Assembly: GCF_003119115.1 (NCBI RefSeq)
Contig: NZ_CP022365.1
Location: 1-64,000, forward strand
From: Azospirillum sp. TSH58
GTDB lineage: Bacteria > Pseudomonadota > Alphaproteobacteria > Azospirillales > Azospirillaceae
Length of the DNA stretch: 64,000 nt
Direction of reading: 5' to 3'
Part shown: one piece after another, positions 44,564-53,001 of the stretch
Numbering within the stretch: the stretch's first letter is position 1
Layout: each line of letters starts with the position of its first letter
The notes under the pieces: generated by a model
Database searches by the model: none
What the model saw: the letters and a program-made list of their open reading frames with translations, nothing else
Told to the model about the DNA's origin: nothing
Made by a program: the position numbers and the translations under genes

Positions 44564-44761
44564 CTAAGGGACGTCCGGGAATACAAACCGCTCACGCAGG
44601 CGGGACGCGATGCGCTCGTCGGTCACCGGCGGTCCATACCCGGCAAGCGCGGCGCGCATCATGTCGTTCACGCCGTCGCCGGGCCGTTGCGTCCAGAGCG
44701 CCACGTTGAAGGTGCAGCCGAACACCGTCTGGTAACGCCCCAGAAGTTCGTGGTCGATCAC
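44564..44761 (-). CDS. Small hypothetical protein, GTG start
   Basis: A 65-residue product, VIDHELLGRYQTVFGCTFNV through MMRAALAGYGPPVTDERIAS to RLRERFVFPDVP. The GTG at 44761 follows a near-perfect AGGAGG with a spacing of 6 and overlaps the stop of the upstream gene (GTGA), so the two are coupled. The in-frame extension to 44863 is shadow sequence. No family is recognised; it appears globular and acidic-neutral. Confidence 0.65.
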   Translation of the reverse strand: MIDHELLGRYQTVFGCTFNVALWTQRPGDGVNDMMRAALAGYGPPVTDERIASRLRERFVFPDVP

Positions 44762-45090
44762 GGAACTCCTCCTGGTTCGGGGGGCCTCGACGCGAGCGCC
44801 GCCGGGCGCGGCCGCTTGGGACGCGGTTCCGGCGCCACGATCCGCAACGGCTCCACCCAGCATGGGGGATAGACGTCAACCCCGAAGGCCCAGACGGTCC
44901 GCGCGATGCCGTCCACGGCGCGCAACCACACGCGGGCGTCGTGGCCGTCCTTGCCGGCTTGATGCGCGGCCTGCACGGCGGCGGTCAGAGCGCCGTTCCG
45001 CCCGCTCAGGAAGGGGCCGTACCGGTTCTTCTCCAGAAGAATGAACCAGCCGGTTCCGCGTTGCGCGACGAGATAGTGCGCGTGTCCCAT
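44758..45090 (-). CDS. DUF2188-like small protein
   Basis: A 110-residue product. MGHAHYLVAQRGTGWFILLE, NRYGPFLSGRNGALTAAVQA and AHQAGKDGHDARVWLRAVDG match the layout of DUF2188-type proteins, in which a beta hairpin with W/Y residues is followed by A-rich helix and GH-x-A-x-V. Function is unknown. The C-terminal ~25 residues are proline/arginine-rich. It is translationally coupled to the 65-aa gene downstream. The preceding 45091-45266 interval has no recognisable feature. Confidence 0.65.
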   Translation of the reverse strand: MGHAHYLVAQRGTGWFILLEKNRYGPFLSGRNGALTAAVQAAHQAGKDGHDARVWLRAVDGIARTVWAFGVDVYPPCWVEPLRIVAPEPRPKRPRPAALASRPPEPGGVP

Positions 45091-45266
45091 GCTTCAGCCC
45101 TCCCGCTTCGCCGGTGTGGCCGCGCGTCCGTCCGGACCGTGGATCCGCGTCGGCATGGTGCTGCCTTTTCCGGTGTGTGTCTCGGGAAGCCCGCCCGGCC
45201 GGTCTTGCCGTGCTCCTGCCGTGCCGGGGCCGTTGGGAGCCGTGTGCAAGGTGGGCCGGTTGGGGA

Positions 45267-45686
45267 TCACCGGAGCTGTTCCCAGCACTGGCGCTCGGTT
45301 TCCAGTTCGCTCTTCTCCGACCCTACGAAATCGACGCGCGAAATCAGCCCGACGACACGCCCGTCATGGATGACCGGCAGGTGCCGGTACCCGCCGTCCT
45401 CCATCATCTGCAGCCCTGTGAGCGCGAGGTCCGTGGCGGGGATCGTGTCCGGATGCCGGGTCATGACGTCGGCCACGGTGACGCGGTCCGGATCCCGCCG
45501 CTCGGCGACGACGCGGCGAACCACGTCCTGTTCCGTGAGGATGCCGTCCAACCGGCCGGCGGTCATGGCGAGCACCACGCACTGCCGCCGCTCCTTCATC
45601 GCCACCGCCGCAGCGTGGACCGTGGCCGAGGGGGGCAGGACCACCGCATCCGCGGCGGGCATCGCTTCGAAGATTCGGCGCGGCAT
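45267..45686 (-). CDS. CBS domain protein
   Basis: A 139-residue protein with two CBS motifs: VVLPPSATVHAAAVAMKERR, GRLDGILTEQDVVRRVVAER, then VADVMTRHPDTIPATDLALT, ALTGLQMMEDGGYRHLPVIH and GRVVGLISRVDFVGSE. Such stand-alone CBS pairs bind adenine nucleotides and act as energy or redox sensors. They often sit in stress loci with universal-stress or DUF2382 proteins, as here. The first CBS has the unusual VVLAMTAGRLDG. It has no close neighbour in the same direction; the AT-rich 45730-45835 interval upstream may carry its promoter. Confidence 0.85.
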   Translation of the reverse strand: MPRRIFEAMPAADAVVLPPSATVHAAAVAMKERRQCVVLAMTAGRLDGILTEQDVVRRVVAERRDPDRVTVADVMTRHPDTIPATDLALTGLQMMEDGGYRHLPVIHDGRVVGLISRVDFVGSEKSELETERQCWEQLR

Positions 45687-46001
45687 GGCGGGACTTCTCC
45701 ACGGCGTTTGATCGGCGGGTTCGGCGCCTTTCTAAAAGAATTCAAAATAACATGGGGCGCTTCATCCAAGTTTCCAGGAAAAATATGGCGGCTTTCTCCA
45801 AAATATAGTGGAAAAGACTTTATTGCATTGGGATGCGACCTCATGGGTTCATATGCCGGAATTGCCGCGGCGCGAAACTGATTTCAGCACCACTTCTTCC
45901 ATAGAGCCGATCGCAATCCCTTGATCGGCCCCGGTGGAGGCGCAACGGCGATGAGGACGTCGCCGAAGCATTCCCAATGCGGTCCGCCGAACATACGGAA
46001 C
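45687..46001. other. AT-rich intergenic stretch
   Basis: The 315-bp gap between the CBS gene start and the small gene at 46002 is A/T-rich at 45730-45835 and GC-rich afterwards. It is a candidate promoter region for the minus-strand CBS gene and possibly for the plus-strand small genes. I see no convincing sigma-70 or sigma-32-type consensus and no gene. Confidence 0.4.
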
Positions 46002-46151
46002 ATGACCATGATCCCTCAAACGCCCACATCCCCCGGCTCCACGACCCTTTGGAGCGCTGCAACGGAGTATTTTGTGCCGCCGCTGGTGATCCCGGTCGCC
46101 GTCGTGCTGGCGGTCGTGCTCTTCGTCTTGATTCATGGGCCCGTGGCCTGA
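46002..46151 (+). CDS. Small single-span membrane protein
   Basis: A 49-residue product, MTMIPQTPTSPGSTTLWSAA then FVPPLVIPVAVVLAVVLFVL, ending IHGPVA. A single hydrophobic segment fills the C-terminal half. The ATG at 46002 follows ACGGAAC. It precedes the 80-aa gene by 31 bp in the same direction, so the two may be co-transcribed. Function is unknown; it resembles tiny membrane proteins of stress loci. Confidence 0.5.
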   Translation: MTMIPQTPTSPGSTTLWSAATEYFVPPLVIPVAVVLAVVLFVLIHGPVA

Positions 46152-46182
46152 ACCGCCCGTGGCCTGAACCGGAGGAATCGCC

Positions 46183-46425
46183 ATGCTCAGGAATGTCGAG
46201 AGGGAAGCCTTCGAACGGTGCGTTGCCCACGTCACGCTCCGCCCGGACGATTTCAGGATGAAGGACCGCGTCGAGGCCCAGGTCGTCAGGGGCGGCACGG
46301 TCCAGTTCCACACCATCACGGTGACCTATGCGCCGACCCGAACCTGCCGGGTCTACCATTCGTCGCTCCCTTCCGCCTGGTGCGGACCGTTCAGAAAGGA
46401 TCTGGACGACGGGGTGTTCTACTGA
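46183..46425 (+). CDS. Hypothetical protein
   Basis: An 80-residue product, MLRNVEREAFERCVAHVTLR, then QVVRGGTVQFHTITVTYAPT and RTCRVYHSSLPSAWCGPFRK. The ATG at 46183 has a strong GGAGG with a spacing of 8. The sequence suggests a small beta-rich soluble protein with three cysteines (residues 13, 55 and 67). I recognise no family. Confidence 0.6.
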   Translation: MLRNVEREAFERCVAHVTLRPDDFRMKDRVEAQVVRGGTVQFHTITVTYAPTRTCRVYHSSLPSAWCGPFRKDLDDGVFY

Positions 46426-46464
46426 TCCGGCAAGCCGCGGGTGCAGGCCGTGAGGGGGCCCGTG

Positions 46465-46767
46465 TCACCGCCGGCGTTCGAGCGTGCCCTGGCGGCGTCC
46501 CTCGCCGTCTCGGATGACCAGCTCACCGTCGGAGAAGCCGCGCTCGACGCTGCCGATGTGGCGTCCGGCGTTGTCGCGCAGCACATGGCTTCCATCGATG
46601 TCCGCCTCGATACGCCCGATGGGCCGGTTTCCCCGGTCTCGGACGACGCCGGCGGCATCGACGTGATCGCCGGGGGCGAAGAGGTGCGTGGGGGTGCGCT
46701 CACCGGCCGCCGCGGCGGCGGTTCCAATGGCGAAGGAAAGAAAAAGGGCAATGACGGCGGGCTTCAT
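46465..46767 (-). CDS. Small exported protein with short beta repeats
   Basis: A 100-residue product. MKPAVIALFLSFAIGTAAAA is a clear Sec signal peptide, with cleavage likely after TAAAA. The mature part contains three imperfect repeats of about 22 residues: VVRDRGNRPIGRIEADIDG, VLRDNAGRHIGSVERGFSDG and VIRDGEGRRQGTLERR. This pattern is seen in five-bladed beta-flower-like periplasmic proteins; the function is unknown. The ATG at 46767 has GAGG six bases upstream. It is convergent with the 80-aa gene (stop 46425). Confidence 0.65.
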   Translation of the reverse strand: MKPAVIALFLSFAIGTAAAAAGERTPTHLFAPGDHVDAAGVVRDRGNRPIGRIEADIDGSHVLRDNAGRHIGSVERGFSDGELVIRDGEGRRQGTLERRR

Positions 46768-46881
46768 GGTGTCCTCAAGGGCAACGTTTGAGCCGCGGCC
46801 TTCCCTTATGTGGCGTTCCACCCTCCATCTTGCGAGGGTGCACAGGCGGATCCCGCGCATTTTACCAGCCGCCCGGCGCCT

Positions 46882-47061
46882 TCAGTTCCGGGCGGCGTGA
46901 AGATCGGTCACGTACCGCATCAGACACTCCGCCAGATACTCCGCCTCGGCGAAGGACAAACCACGCTGAACCGCCTCACAGGCCAGTTCGCCGTTCACCA
47001 CCGTGGTGTCGATGACCATCCAGCCGTCGAAATCAAAGCGAAGCCCATATTCTATCATCAT
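46882..47061 (-). CDS. Small hypothetical protein
   Basis: A 59-residue product, MMIEYGLRFDFDGWMVIDTT, VVNGELACEAVQRGLSF and AEAEYLAECLMRYVTD. It looks like a beta-strand followed by an amphipathic helix, similar to short antitoxin-like or DUF-type proteins, but it has no recognised family. Tandem ATGs at 47061 and 47058 are both possible starts; no strong ribosome binding site is seen. It is divergent from the antiporter gene at 47250. Confidence 0.5.
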   Translation of the reverse strand: MMIEYGLRFDFDGWMVIDTTVVNGELACEAVQRGLSFAEAEYLAECLMRYVTDLHAARN

Positions 47062-47249
47062 CCAATGGACATGGAGGCGGGCGGGCGCGGACGCGACGGC
47101 GCAGACGAACACCCGCCGTCCGTACGGCCATGCACCGCACCGACCGCTCGCCGAGCAACCACCTATCCGACGGAGCCGGGCGCCATCGCGGGATTCGTCC
47201 GCCCGGGGCCGGACCGGGGGCTGGACCCAGGACCGGACAAAGGATCGTC

Positions 47250-49085
47250 ATGCCGCACGAGACGACGTTCATCGCCACCATCGTCGTTGGCCTGGGGCTC
47301 GCCTTCCTGGGAGGCCTTCTCGCCAGCAAGCTCCGGCTGCCTCCCCTCGTCGGCTATCTGCTGGCCGGCGTCGCGGCCGGTCCCTTCACGCCCGGCTTCG
47401 TTGCCGACGAGGGGCTGGCGTCCCAACTCGCCGAGATCGGCGTCGTCCTCCTGATGTTCGGCGTCGGGCTCCATTTCTCGATCAAGGATCTGCTCGCCGT
47501 CCGCGCCATCGCGATTCCCGGCGCCCTCGGCCAGATCGTGATGGCGACGGCGCTCGGCATCGGCGTCGCGCACATCTGGGGCCGGCCGTTCGGCGCGGGG
47601 CTGGTGTTCGGGTTGGCGCTCTCGGTCGCCAGCACCGTGGTGCTGCTGCGCGCCCTTGAGGAGCGCAACATCCTCGATTCGGCGAACGGACGGATCGCCG
47701 TCGGCTGGCTCATCGTCGAGGATCTCGCCATGGTTCTGGCGCTGGTGCTGCTGCCGGCCCTGGCGGGCGTGCTCGGCGGCACGCCGCGCGGCGCGGCGGG
47801 CGAAGCCGGCGGCGGCGCCCTGGCCGTGACCCTGGCGCTGACGCTGGGCAAGGTCGCGCTGTTCCTGGCCCTGGTGCTGGTGGTCGGCACGCGGGCGATC
47901 CCGTGGCTTCTGATGCAGGTCGCCCGGACCGGCTCGCGCGAGCTGTTCACGCTCTCGGTTCTGGCCACCGCGCTCGGCATCGCCTTCGGCTCGTCCGAGC
48001 TGTTCGGCGTCTCCTTCGCCCTCGGAGCCTTCTTCGCCGGCGTCGTCCTGAGCGAAAGCGATTTCAGCCATCAGGCCGCGGCCGACGCGTTGCCGCTTCA
48101 GGACGCCTTCGCGGTGCTGTTCTTCGTCTCGGTCGGCATGCTGTTCGACCCGATGATCCTGGTCCATGAGCCGTTGGCCGTGCTCGCCGTCGTTCTGGTC
48201 ATCGTCCTCGGCAAAACGCTGGCGGCCTTCGGCATCGTGCTGGCGTTCGGCTATCCGGCCTCGACCGCGCTCACCGTGTCGGCCAGTCTGGCTCAGGTCG
48301 GCGAGTTCTCCTTCATCCTGGCCGGCCTCGGGGTGACGCTCGGGCTGCTGCCGCCGGAGGGGCGCGACCTGATCCTTGCGGGCGCGCTGCTCTCGATCAC
48401 GCTCAATCCGCTGGTGTTCGTCGGACTCGACCGGCTCTCCGGCTGGCTGCGCCGGCGGCCGGGCATGCTGGGCCGCCTCGAACGCCAGAGAAACGACAGC
48501 CTGTCGGTTCTGCCTCCGGCCCATGAGGGTCCGCAGGACCATGTGGTCATCGTCGGTTACGGCCGGGTCGGCAGCATCGTCGGCAAGGGCCTGAAAAGCC
48601 AGGACCTGCCGATCGTGGTCATCGACCAGAACCGCCGGCGGGTCGAGGCGTTGCGCAAACGCGGCGTGCCGGCGGTCTATGGGGACGCGACGACGCCGGG
48701 CGTTCTGGAGGCCGCCGGCACCCGGCGGGCGCGGCTGATCGTCGTCGCCACGCCCCAGGGCTATCAGACACGGCGCGTCCTCGATCTCGCGCGCCAGATC
48801 AACCCTTCCATCGACACGGCGGTGCGGACCCACAGCGAGGCGGAGGTCGCCCACCTGGAACGGCAAGGCGTGGGTCTGGCGATCATGGGGGAGCGCGAAC
48901 TCGCCTTCGGGCTGATGGACTACGCCCTGCGCAGTTTCGGCTCATCGGACGACAAGGTGCGGGCCGTGGTCCAGGGGGTTCGGGTCGCGGGCGAGGGCGG
49001 CGTCTACGAGCGGCGGCACGGCGAGCCCTGGCGCGGGGCGCCGGAGCTGCGCCAGCACCGGGACGAGTTCCCGCCATCCGATTGA
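47250..49085 (+). CDS. Monovalent cation:proton antiporter with RCK domain (KefB/YbaL type)
   Basis: A 611-residue CPA2-family membrane protein. Twelve to thirteen membrane helices occupy residues ~5-385, e.g. FIATIVVGLGLAFLGGLLAS, AEIGVVLLMFGVGLHFSIKD, GWLIVEDLAMVLALVLLPAL (a conserved acidic ED pair) and LFGVSFALGAFFAGVVLSES. SLAQVGEFSFILAGLGVTLG is the QxGEF signature. A cytoplasmic RCK/TrkA-N domain near 430 begins HVVIVGYGRVGSIVGKGLKS (NAD loop), with VYGDATTPGVLEAAG. Such proteins exchange K+ for protons and confer tolerance to electrophiles or osmotic stress. The ATG at 47250 follows AAAGGA. The location in a stress-gene region fits the role. Confidence 0.9.
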   Translation: MPHETTFIATIVVGLGLAFLGGLLASKLRLPPLVGYLLAGVAAGPFTPGFVADEGLASQLAEIGVVLLMFGVGLHFSIKDLLAVRAIAIPGALGQIVMATALGIGVAHIWGRPFGAGLVFGLALSVASTVVLLRALEERNILDSANGRIAVGWLIVEDLAMVLALVLLPALAGVLGGTPRGAAGEAGGGALAVTLALTLGKVALFLALVLVVGTRAIPWLLMQVARTGSRELFTLSVLATALGIAFGSSELFGVSFALGAFFAGVVLSESDFSHQAAADALPLQDAFAVLFFVSVGMLFDPMILVHEPLAVLAVVLVIVLGKTLAAFGIVLAFGYPASTALTVSASLAQVGEFSFILAGLGVTLGLLPPEGRDLILAGALLSITLNPLVFVGLDRLSGWLRRRPGMLGRLERQRNDSLSVLPPAHEGPQDHVVIVGYGRVGSIVGKGLKSQDLPIVVIDQNRRRVEALRKRGVPAVYGDATTPGVLEAAGTRRARLIVVATPQGYQTRRVLDLARQINPSIDTAVRTHSEAEVAHLERQGVGLAIMGERELAFGLMDYALRSFGSSDDKVRAVVQGVRVAGEGGVYERRHGEPWRGAPELRQHRDEFPPSD

Positions 49086-49292
49086 CGGGCATCGGGGCGG
49101 AGGAGAATGCAGGACCTTGAACATCCAGCCGCCAAAAAAACGAACGCTGGGTAAAAAATCCCGATAAAAAATCCCGCCTGCAAGACTTTCACAAAAATCC
49201 ATCATTCAATGGACCCCATCGGCACACCGCTGATTTTTTCCAATGTGTCGCCATATACAGGAGCAGAACATAAAATAGCGCGGGAGGTTGAT

Positions 49293-49703
49293 ATGCCGTT
49301 GCGTCCTGAATACACCCTGCACCAGTCCGATTTGAACGATTTCCTGTGCGCCCCGCTGTGGGACGAGGAGAACGGAAGCCGCCTCAGCGTTCTCTCCGCG
49401 CTCGCGCGGCTCGGCATCGACCCCTGGGCCGAGGCGGCCCGCCTGGCGGCGCTGCCGAGGGACGCCGCGGCATCGGCGCTTGCCGTCATCCTCCGCCGTC
49501 TTCCGGCGCAACAGCCCGAAGCCCCGGACGCCGTCGCGACGGCGGATCGCCTGGTGAAGCTCCTGCCGGAAGGGGGCTCCGCCACGGCCCCGAACGGCGA
49601 GGTCGTCGAGCGGAGCCGCCGCCCGGTCGGCATCAACCCCCTGTATTTGCTTCTGCTCACGGCGGCGCTCGTCGCCTGGGGGATGATGAGCCTCTGGTCC
49701 TGA
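49293..49703 (+). CDS. Hypothetical protein with C-terminal membrane anchor
   Basis: A 136-residue product, MPLRPEYTLHQSDLNDFLCA and PLWDEENGSRLSVLSALARL, then an alanine-rich helical part, ending in a C-terminal hydrophobic helix, PLYLLLLTAALVAWGMMSLW. The start has GGGAGG six bases upstream. The DLNDFL and LGIDPWAEAARLAALP parts appear in unannotated proteobacterial proteins; I recognise no family. The stop is 43 bp from the convergent phaC stop. A tail-anchored inner-membrane protein is inferred. Confidence 0.7.
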   Translation: MPLRPEYTLHQSDLNDFLCAPLWDEENGSRLSVLSALARLGIDPWAEAARLAALPRDAAASALAVILRRLPAQQPEAPDAVATADRLVKLLPEGGSATAPNGEVVERSRRPVGINPLYLLLLTAALVAWGMMSLWS

Positions 49704-49746
49704 CCACCCGTCCGCGCCCGCGGGGAAGCGATGCGGCGGGGCGGGC

Positions 49747-51801
49747 TTACCGTTCCAGGACATAGGTTCCGGGCGCGTCGGCGAGCGCCGGGTGCGTCGC
49801 GCTGCCCAGCGTCGGCGGCTTTCCCTTTCGGCCCGACCGTTCGGCCAGCCACGCCGTCCAGTCCGTCCACCAGCTGCCGCTGTGCGCGGTGGCCTTCCCG
49901 CGCCACGCCTGTGCGGTCGCGCCGGGCTCTCCGCCGGACTCTCTGGTGTCGTTGGTCCAATAGGTGCCCTTGCCGCCGGGCGGGTTGATGATCCCGGCGA
50001 TGTGCCCGCTGGACGCCAGCACGTAGCGCACCTTGCTTCCCTTGAGCAGTTGGGTGACGCGCCACGCGGCGTCCCAGGGCACGATGTGGTCCTTCTCCGC
50101 GCCGACCGCGTAGACGTCCTGCGGTATGCGCCCGAGGTCGATGGCCTCGCCCTTGAGCCTGACCTTGCCCGGAGCGATCAGGTTGTTCTCGACATAGGTG
50201 TTGCGCAGGTACCAGCTGTGCGCCGTCCGCGCCATGCGGGTGCCGTCGCTGTTCCAGTACAGAAGGTCGAAGGCCGGGGGCTTGTCGCCCATCAGGTAGT
50301 TGTTGACGACGTTCGACCAGATCAGGTCGTTGGACCGCAGGAGGTTGAACATGTTGCTCATCTCCCGGCTGTCGAGGTAGCCGCGCTCCATCATCTGCTG
50401 TTCGATGAAGTCCACCGTCGGTTCGCCCAGGAACACCGCGGTGTCGCCGACATGGGAGAAATCCTGGAGCGACACCATGAAGGTGGCGGCGTTGAACCGG
50501 GTGTCGCGCTTCGCCGCCAGCCAGGCCAGCGTGATGGCGAGCAGCGTGCCGCCGATGCAATAGCCCATCACGTTGATGGAGGCGGCGCCGGTGATCTCGC
50601 GCACCACGTCGGCGGCCTCCAGCGGGCCGAGGTCCATGTAGTCCTCGAACCCCACGCCGTCCATCGAGGCGTCCGGGTTCTTCCACGAGACCACGAACAC
50701 CGTGAAGCCCTGCTCGACCAGATGGCGCACCATCGAGTTTTTCGGCTGGAGGTCGAGGATGTAGTACTTGTTGATCCACGGCGGCAGGATGAGCAGCGGC
50801 ACCGCGTGCACCGCCTCCCCTGCCGGCCCCCCTGCCGGCCCCCCTGCCGGCTGGTACTGGATCAGCTCGATCAGCCGGTTGCGGTGGACCACCTTGCCGG
50901 GGGTCGTGGCGAGATTGCGGCCCGGCTCGAAGGCGGTGGCGTCCACCATGCTGAGGCGGCCCTCCCGCAGGTCCGAGAGCAGGTTGCGCGCGCCGTCGGC
51001 CAGGCTGACGCCACCGGTTTCCAGCACCCGGCGCAAGGCGGCCGGGTTGGAGAACAGCAGCAGCGTCGGGCTCATGGCGTCGACGAACTGGCGGAGGTGG
51101 AAGGTCAGCCGCCGCCGTTCGGCGTCGTCGAGGCCGTCGGCCTGCTCGCCCTGCTCCAGCAGCCAGTCGGAGGCCAGCAGGTACATCTCCTTGAGCGTCC
51201 GGTAGGCCGGGTTGGTGTGCCATTCCGGTGCGGCGAAGCGCTTGTCGCCGTGGGGCGCCGAACCCGATCCGGCGGTGTCCGCCCCTTTGCCGTCGGCCAG
51301 CCCCCACCAGCGGCGGCCCGCGTCGTTCCAGGCCTCCATCGCCGATGTCCAGACGCCCGCCTGGACGTCGGCGGCCTTGCGAAGGGTCCTGTCCGGATGG
51401 CGGAGCGACAGCATCCACACGGTTCGGAGCGCGCGGGCGATTTCCGCCCAGTCGACCGGCACGATGCTGCGGAAGGGGTTGGCGTTCCACAGGCCATCGA
51501 TGGACCGAAGCACCGGGTCCCCGGCCAATGCATCGCTGAAGCGCCGGGTTCCGGCGTCCAGCCGTGCGCCGGTGAGATCGTCGGGCGAAACCTGCCACCA
51601 GGGCCTGACGGCTCCGCTCCAATCGCGGACGGCGCCGACGTTGGCCTCCAGCCAGGATGTCCAGAGTCCCAGCGCCATGTCGGGTCTCAAGGGGAGCCGG
51701 TCGGGATCATGATCCGTACCGGATGCCCGCTTCGCGGCTTCGCCGTCTCCACGGGGTTGCTGTCGGCGGCGGCGATGTTCCGTTCCTCTGTCAGTGCCCA
51801 T
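49747..51801 (-). CDS. phaC: Class I poly(R)-hydroxyalkanoate synthase
   Basis: A 684-residue PHA polymerase. It polymerises (R)-3-hydroxyacyl-CoA on granule surfaces. The lipase-like box is NVMGYCIGGTLLAITLAWLA, with catalytic Cys at ~415. The Asp is in VGAEKDHIVPWDAAWR (~571) and the His in VLASSGHIAGIINPPGG (~600). PHA_synth_N runs over ~140-310 (NPFRSIVPVDWAEIARALRT; LLSDLREGRLSMVDATAFEP). WINKYYILDLQPKNSMVRHL is also typical. A GGPAGGPAGE insert (near 320) comes from a 12-bp tandem repeat at ~50819-50842. Length exceeds the usual ~590 because of a longer N-terminus; starts at 51801 (AAAGG, spacing 8) or 51678 are both possible. A phasin-like gene is ~3 kb away. Confidence 0.92.
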   Translation of the reverse strand: MGTDRGTEHRRRRQQPRGDGEAAKRASGTDHDPDRLPLRPDMALGLWTSWLEANVGAVRDWSGAVRPWWQVSPDDLTGARLDAGTRRFSDALAGDPVLRSIDGLWNANPFRSIVPVDWAEIARALRTVWMLSLRHPDRTLRKAADVQAGVWTSAMEAWNDAGRRWWGLADGKGADTAGSGSAPHGDKRFAAPEWHTNPAYRTLKEMYLLASDWLLEQGEQADGLDDAERRRLTFHLRQFVDAMSPTLLLFSNPAALRRVLETGGVSLADGARNLLSDLREGRLSMVDATAFEPGRNLATTPGKVVHRNRLIELIQYQPAGGPAGGPAGEAVHAVPLLILPPWINKYYILDLQPKNSMVRHLVEQGFTVFVVSWKNPDASMDGVGFEDYMDLGPLEAADVVREITGAASINVMGYCIGGTLLAITLAWLAAKRDTRFNAATFMVSLQDFSHVGDTAVFLGEPTVDFIEQQMMERGYLDSREMSNMFNLLRSNDLIWSNVVNNYLMGDKPPAFDLLYWNSDGTRMARTAHSWYLRNTYVENNLIAPGKVRLKGEAIDLGRIPQDVYAVGAEKDHIVPWDAAWRVTQLLKGSKVRYVLASSGHIAGIINPPGGKGTYWTNDTRESGGEPGATAQAWRGKATAHSGSWWTDWTAWLAERSGRKGKPPTLGSATHPALADAPGTYVLER
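50819..50850 (-). repeat. 12-bp tandem repeat inside phaC
   Basis: CCTGCCGGCCCC repeats twice, followed by a third partial copy. It encodes GGPA units just after LIELIQYQPA. Since the unit is a multiple of three it lengthens a loop without shifting frame. Confidence 0.75.
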
Positions 51802-51857
51802 GGGAAAAGCCTTTCATTCGTTTGGCCCAACGCCCGGTCCAACGCCCGGTGAACCCG

Positions 51858-52013
51858 TCATGGACTGGCGAGCATCCACGCCACCACGGCGGCGATGCCG
51901 ATCAGCACGCCGCCCAACCCGGCCTCGCTGAGGCGGCCGCGCCGGTACAGGGCGACGGAAACCGCGATGACCGAGGCGGCGGCGATGAACAGGCCCACCT
52001 GTGATTGGTTCAT
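51858..52013 (-). CDS. Small two-span membrane protein
   Basis: A 51-residue product reading MNQSQVGLFIAAASVIAVSV, ALYRRGRLSEAGLGGVLIGI and AAVVAWMLASP. There are two hydrophobic helices with a short charged turn (YRRGRLSE). The ATG at 52013 has GGGGAGAGG immediately upstream, a strong ribosome binding site. It lies between phaC (start 51801) and divergent exoD. I recognise no family; a tiny inner-membrane protein is the safest call. Confidence 0.6.
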   Translation of the reverse strand: MNQSQVGLFIAAASVIAVSVALYRRGRLSEAGLGGVLIGIAAVVAWMLASP

Positions 52014-52099
52014 GGCCTCTCCCCCACCCCGCACGTTTCACCCTTCCCAACCGCCTGCCCCCACTTTCCCGGTGGGGCGACCGTCCAAGAGGCATTCCC

Positions 52100-52693
52100 A
52101 TGATCACGCGTGCGCCCACATCGGTGGTGCTGAACGGGATTCTCGGCGAAGCGCCCGCGGACCATGTGACGCTGGACTGGCTCGCCGGCAGGCTCGGTCA
52201 TCGTTCCTTCGGCGTCATCCTGCTCCTCCTGGCGCTCCTCGGCGTGCTTCCGGGCGTATCGGCCATGGCCGGCGTGCTGCTCACCATCGTCGCGTTCCAG
52301 ATGATCCTGGATCGCCCCGGCCCCGCCTTCCCCCGCCGCATCGCCACCCGTCACGTCGAGACCCGCCGGCTGGCCGCGATCATCCGCCGGGCCGTTCCGG
52401 TGCTGCGCTATCTGGAGCGGTTCATCCGCCCGCGCTGGGCCACCCCGTTCACGGCAACCAAGCGGGCGGTCGGCGGTGTCGTCCTGCTGCTTGGCGCGAG
52501 CCTCCTCATCCCCGTCCCCTTGAGCAACCTTCCCCCGGCGCTGCTCATCGTCCTGATCGCCTTCGCCTATCTGGAGGAGGACGGCGCGCTGCTCTGCGTC
52601 GCGCTGGTCGGCGCCCTCCTTTTCTCCGTGATCGTCGTGGGAGCGGTCTGGCAGGCGATGAGCGCCGCCGGTTGGCTGCCGAGCGCGCTGTGA
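52100..52693 (+). CDS. exoD: ExoD-family exopolysaccharide synthesis membrane protein
   Basis: A 197-residue protein of the ExoD family (PF06055), originally linked to exopolysaccharide synthesis and alkali tolerance in rhizobia. VTLDWLAGRLGHRSFGVILL, LLALLGVLPGVSAMAGVLLT, IVAFQMILDRPGPAFPRRIA and FIRPRWATPFTATKRAVGGV are conserved. Hydrophobic segments near residues 35-70 and 120-190 make it polytopic. The ATG at 52100 has AAGAGG with a spacing of 7. It is divergent from the 51-aa gene (starts 86 bp apart). How it affects polysaccharide production is not known. Confidence 0.85.
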   Translation: MITRAPTSVVLNGILGEAPADHVTLDWLAGRLGHRSFGVILLLLALLGVLPGVSAMAGVLLTIVAFQMILDRPGPAFPRRIATRHVETRRLAAIIRRAVPVLRYLERFIRPRWATPFTATKRAVGGVVLLLGASLLIPVPLSNLPPALLIVLIAFAYLEEDGALLCVALVGALLFSVIVVGAVWQAMSAAGWLPSAL

Positions 52694-52725
52694 CCGGGCC
52701 GAAGGATCATGCCCGCGGCACCAGT

Positions 52726-53001
52726 CTATGGGGTGGTCTGTGGGATGGCCGCGTCGGCCTGCTCGGCCCGCTCCAGGTCCAGGGGATCGATCGTGGCGGC
52801 CTGGGCGAGGGTCGTGCCGCCGGCGAGCGCCGGCAGCAGGATCACCGTCGCGACACGCCGATAAACCGGAAAGGACAGGCCATCGACCAGTTCCTCATCG
52901 GTTTCGACCGTGTAGCTTCCCGCCGGCTGCACGCCGTCGATCCCCGACAACACGAAGGGGTGCGAGAACGTCACCGTTCTGCGGCTGGTGCGTGCGAGCA
53001 T
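52726..53001 (-). CDS. Small conserved hypothetical protein
   Basis: A 91-residue product. MLARTSRRTVTFSHPFVLSG, IDGVQPAGSYTVETDEELVD and GLSFPVYRRVATVILLPALA match a short protein common in rhizobia and relatives. It has a 'TFxHPFxLxGxDGxQPAGxYxVETDEE' beta-rich first half and a hydrophobic C-terminal segment. The ATG at 53001 has AGGAG eight bases upstream. It is convergent with exoD (stop 52693). Function is unknown. Confidence 0.65.
   Translation of the reverse strand: MLARTSRRTVTFSHPFVLSGIDGVQPAGSYTVETDEELVDGLSFPVYRRVATVILLPALAGGTTLAQAATIDPLDLERAEQADAAIPQTTP

Noticed and set aside
47163-48866. 567-aa open frame antisense to the antiporter
   Set aside because: Composition (D/E/R/Q-rich, no motif) is typical of an antisense shadow. 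The plus strand has the QxGEF and RCK motifs.
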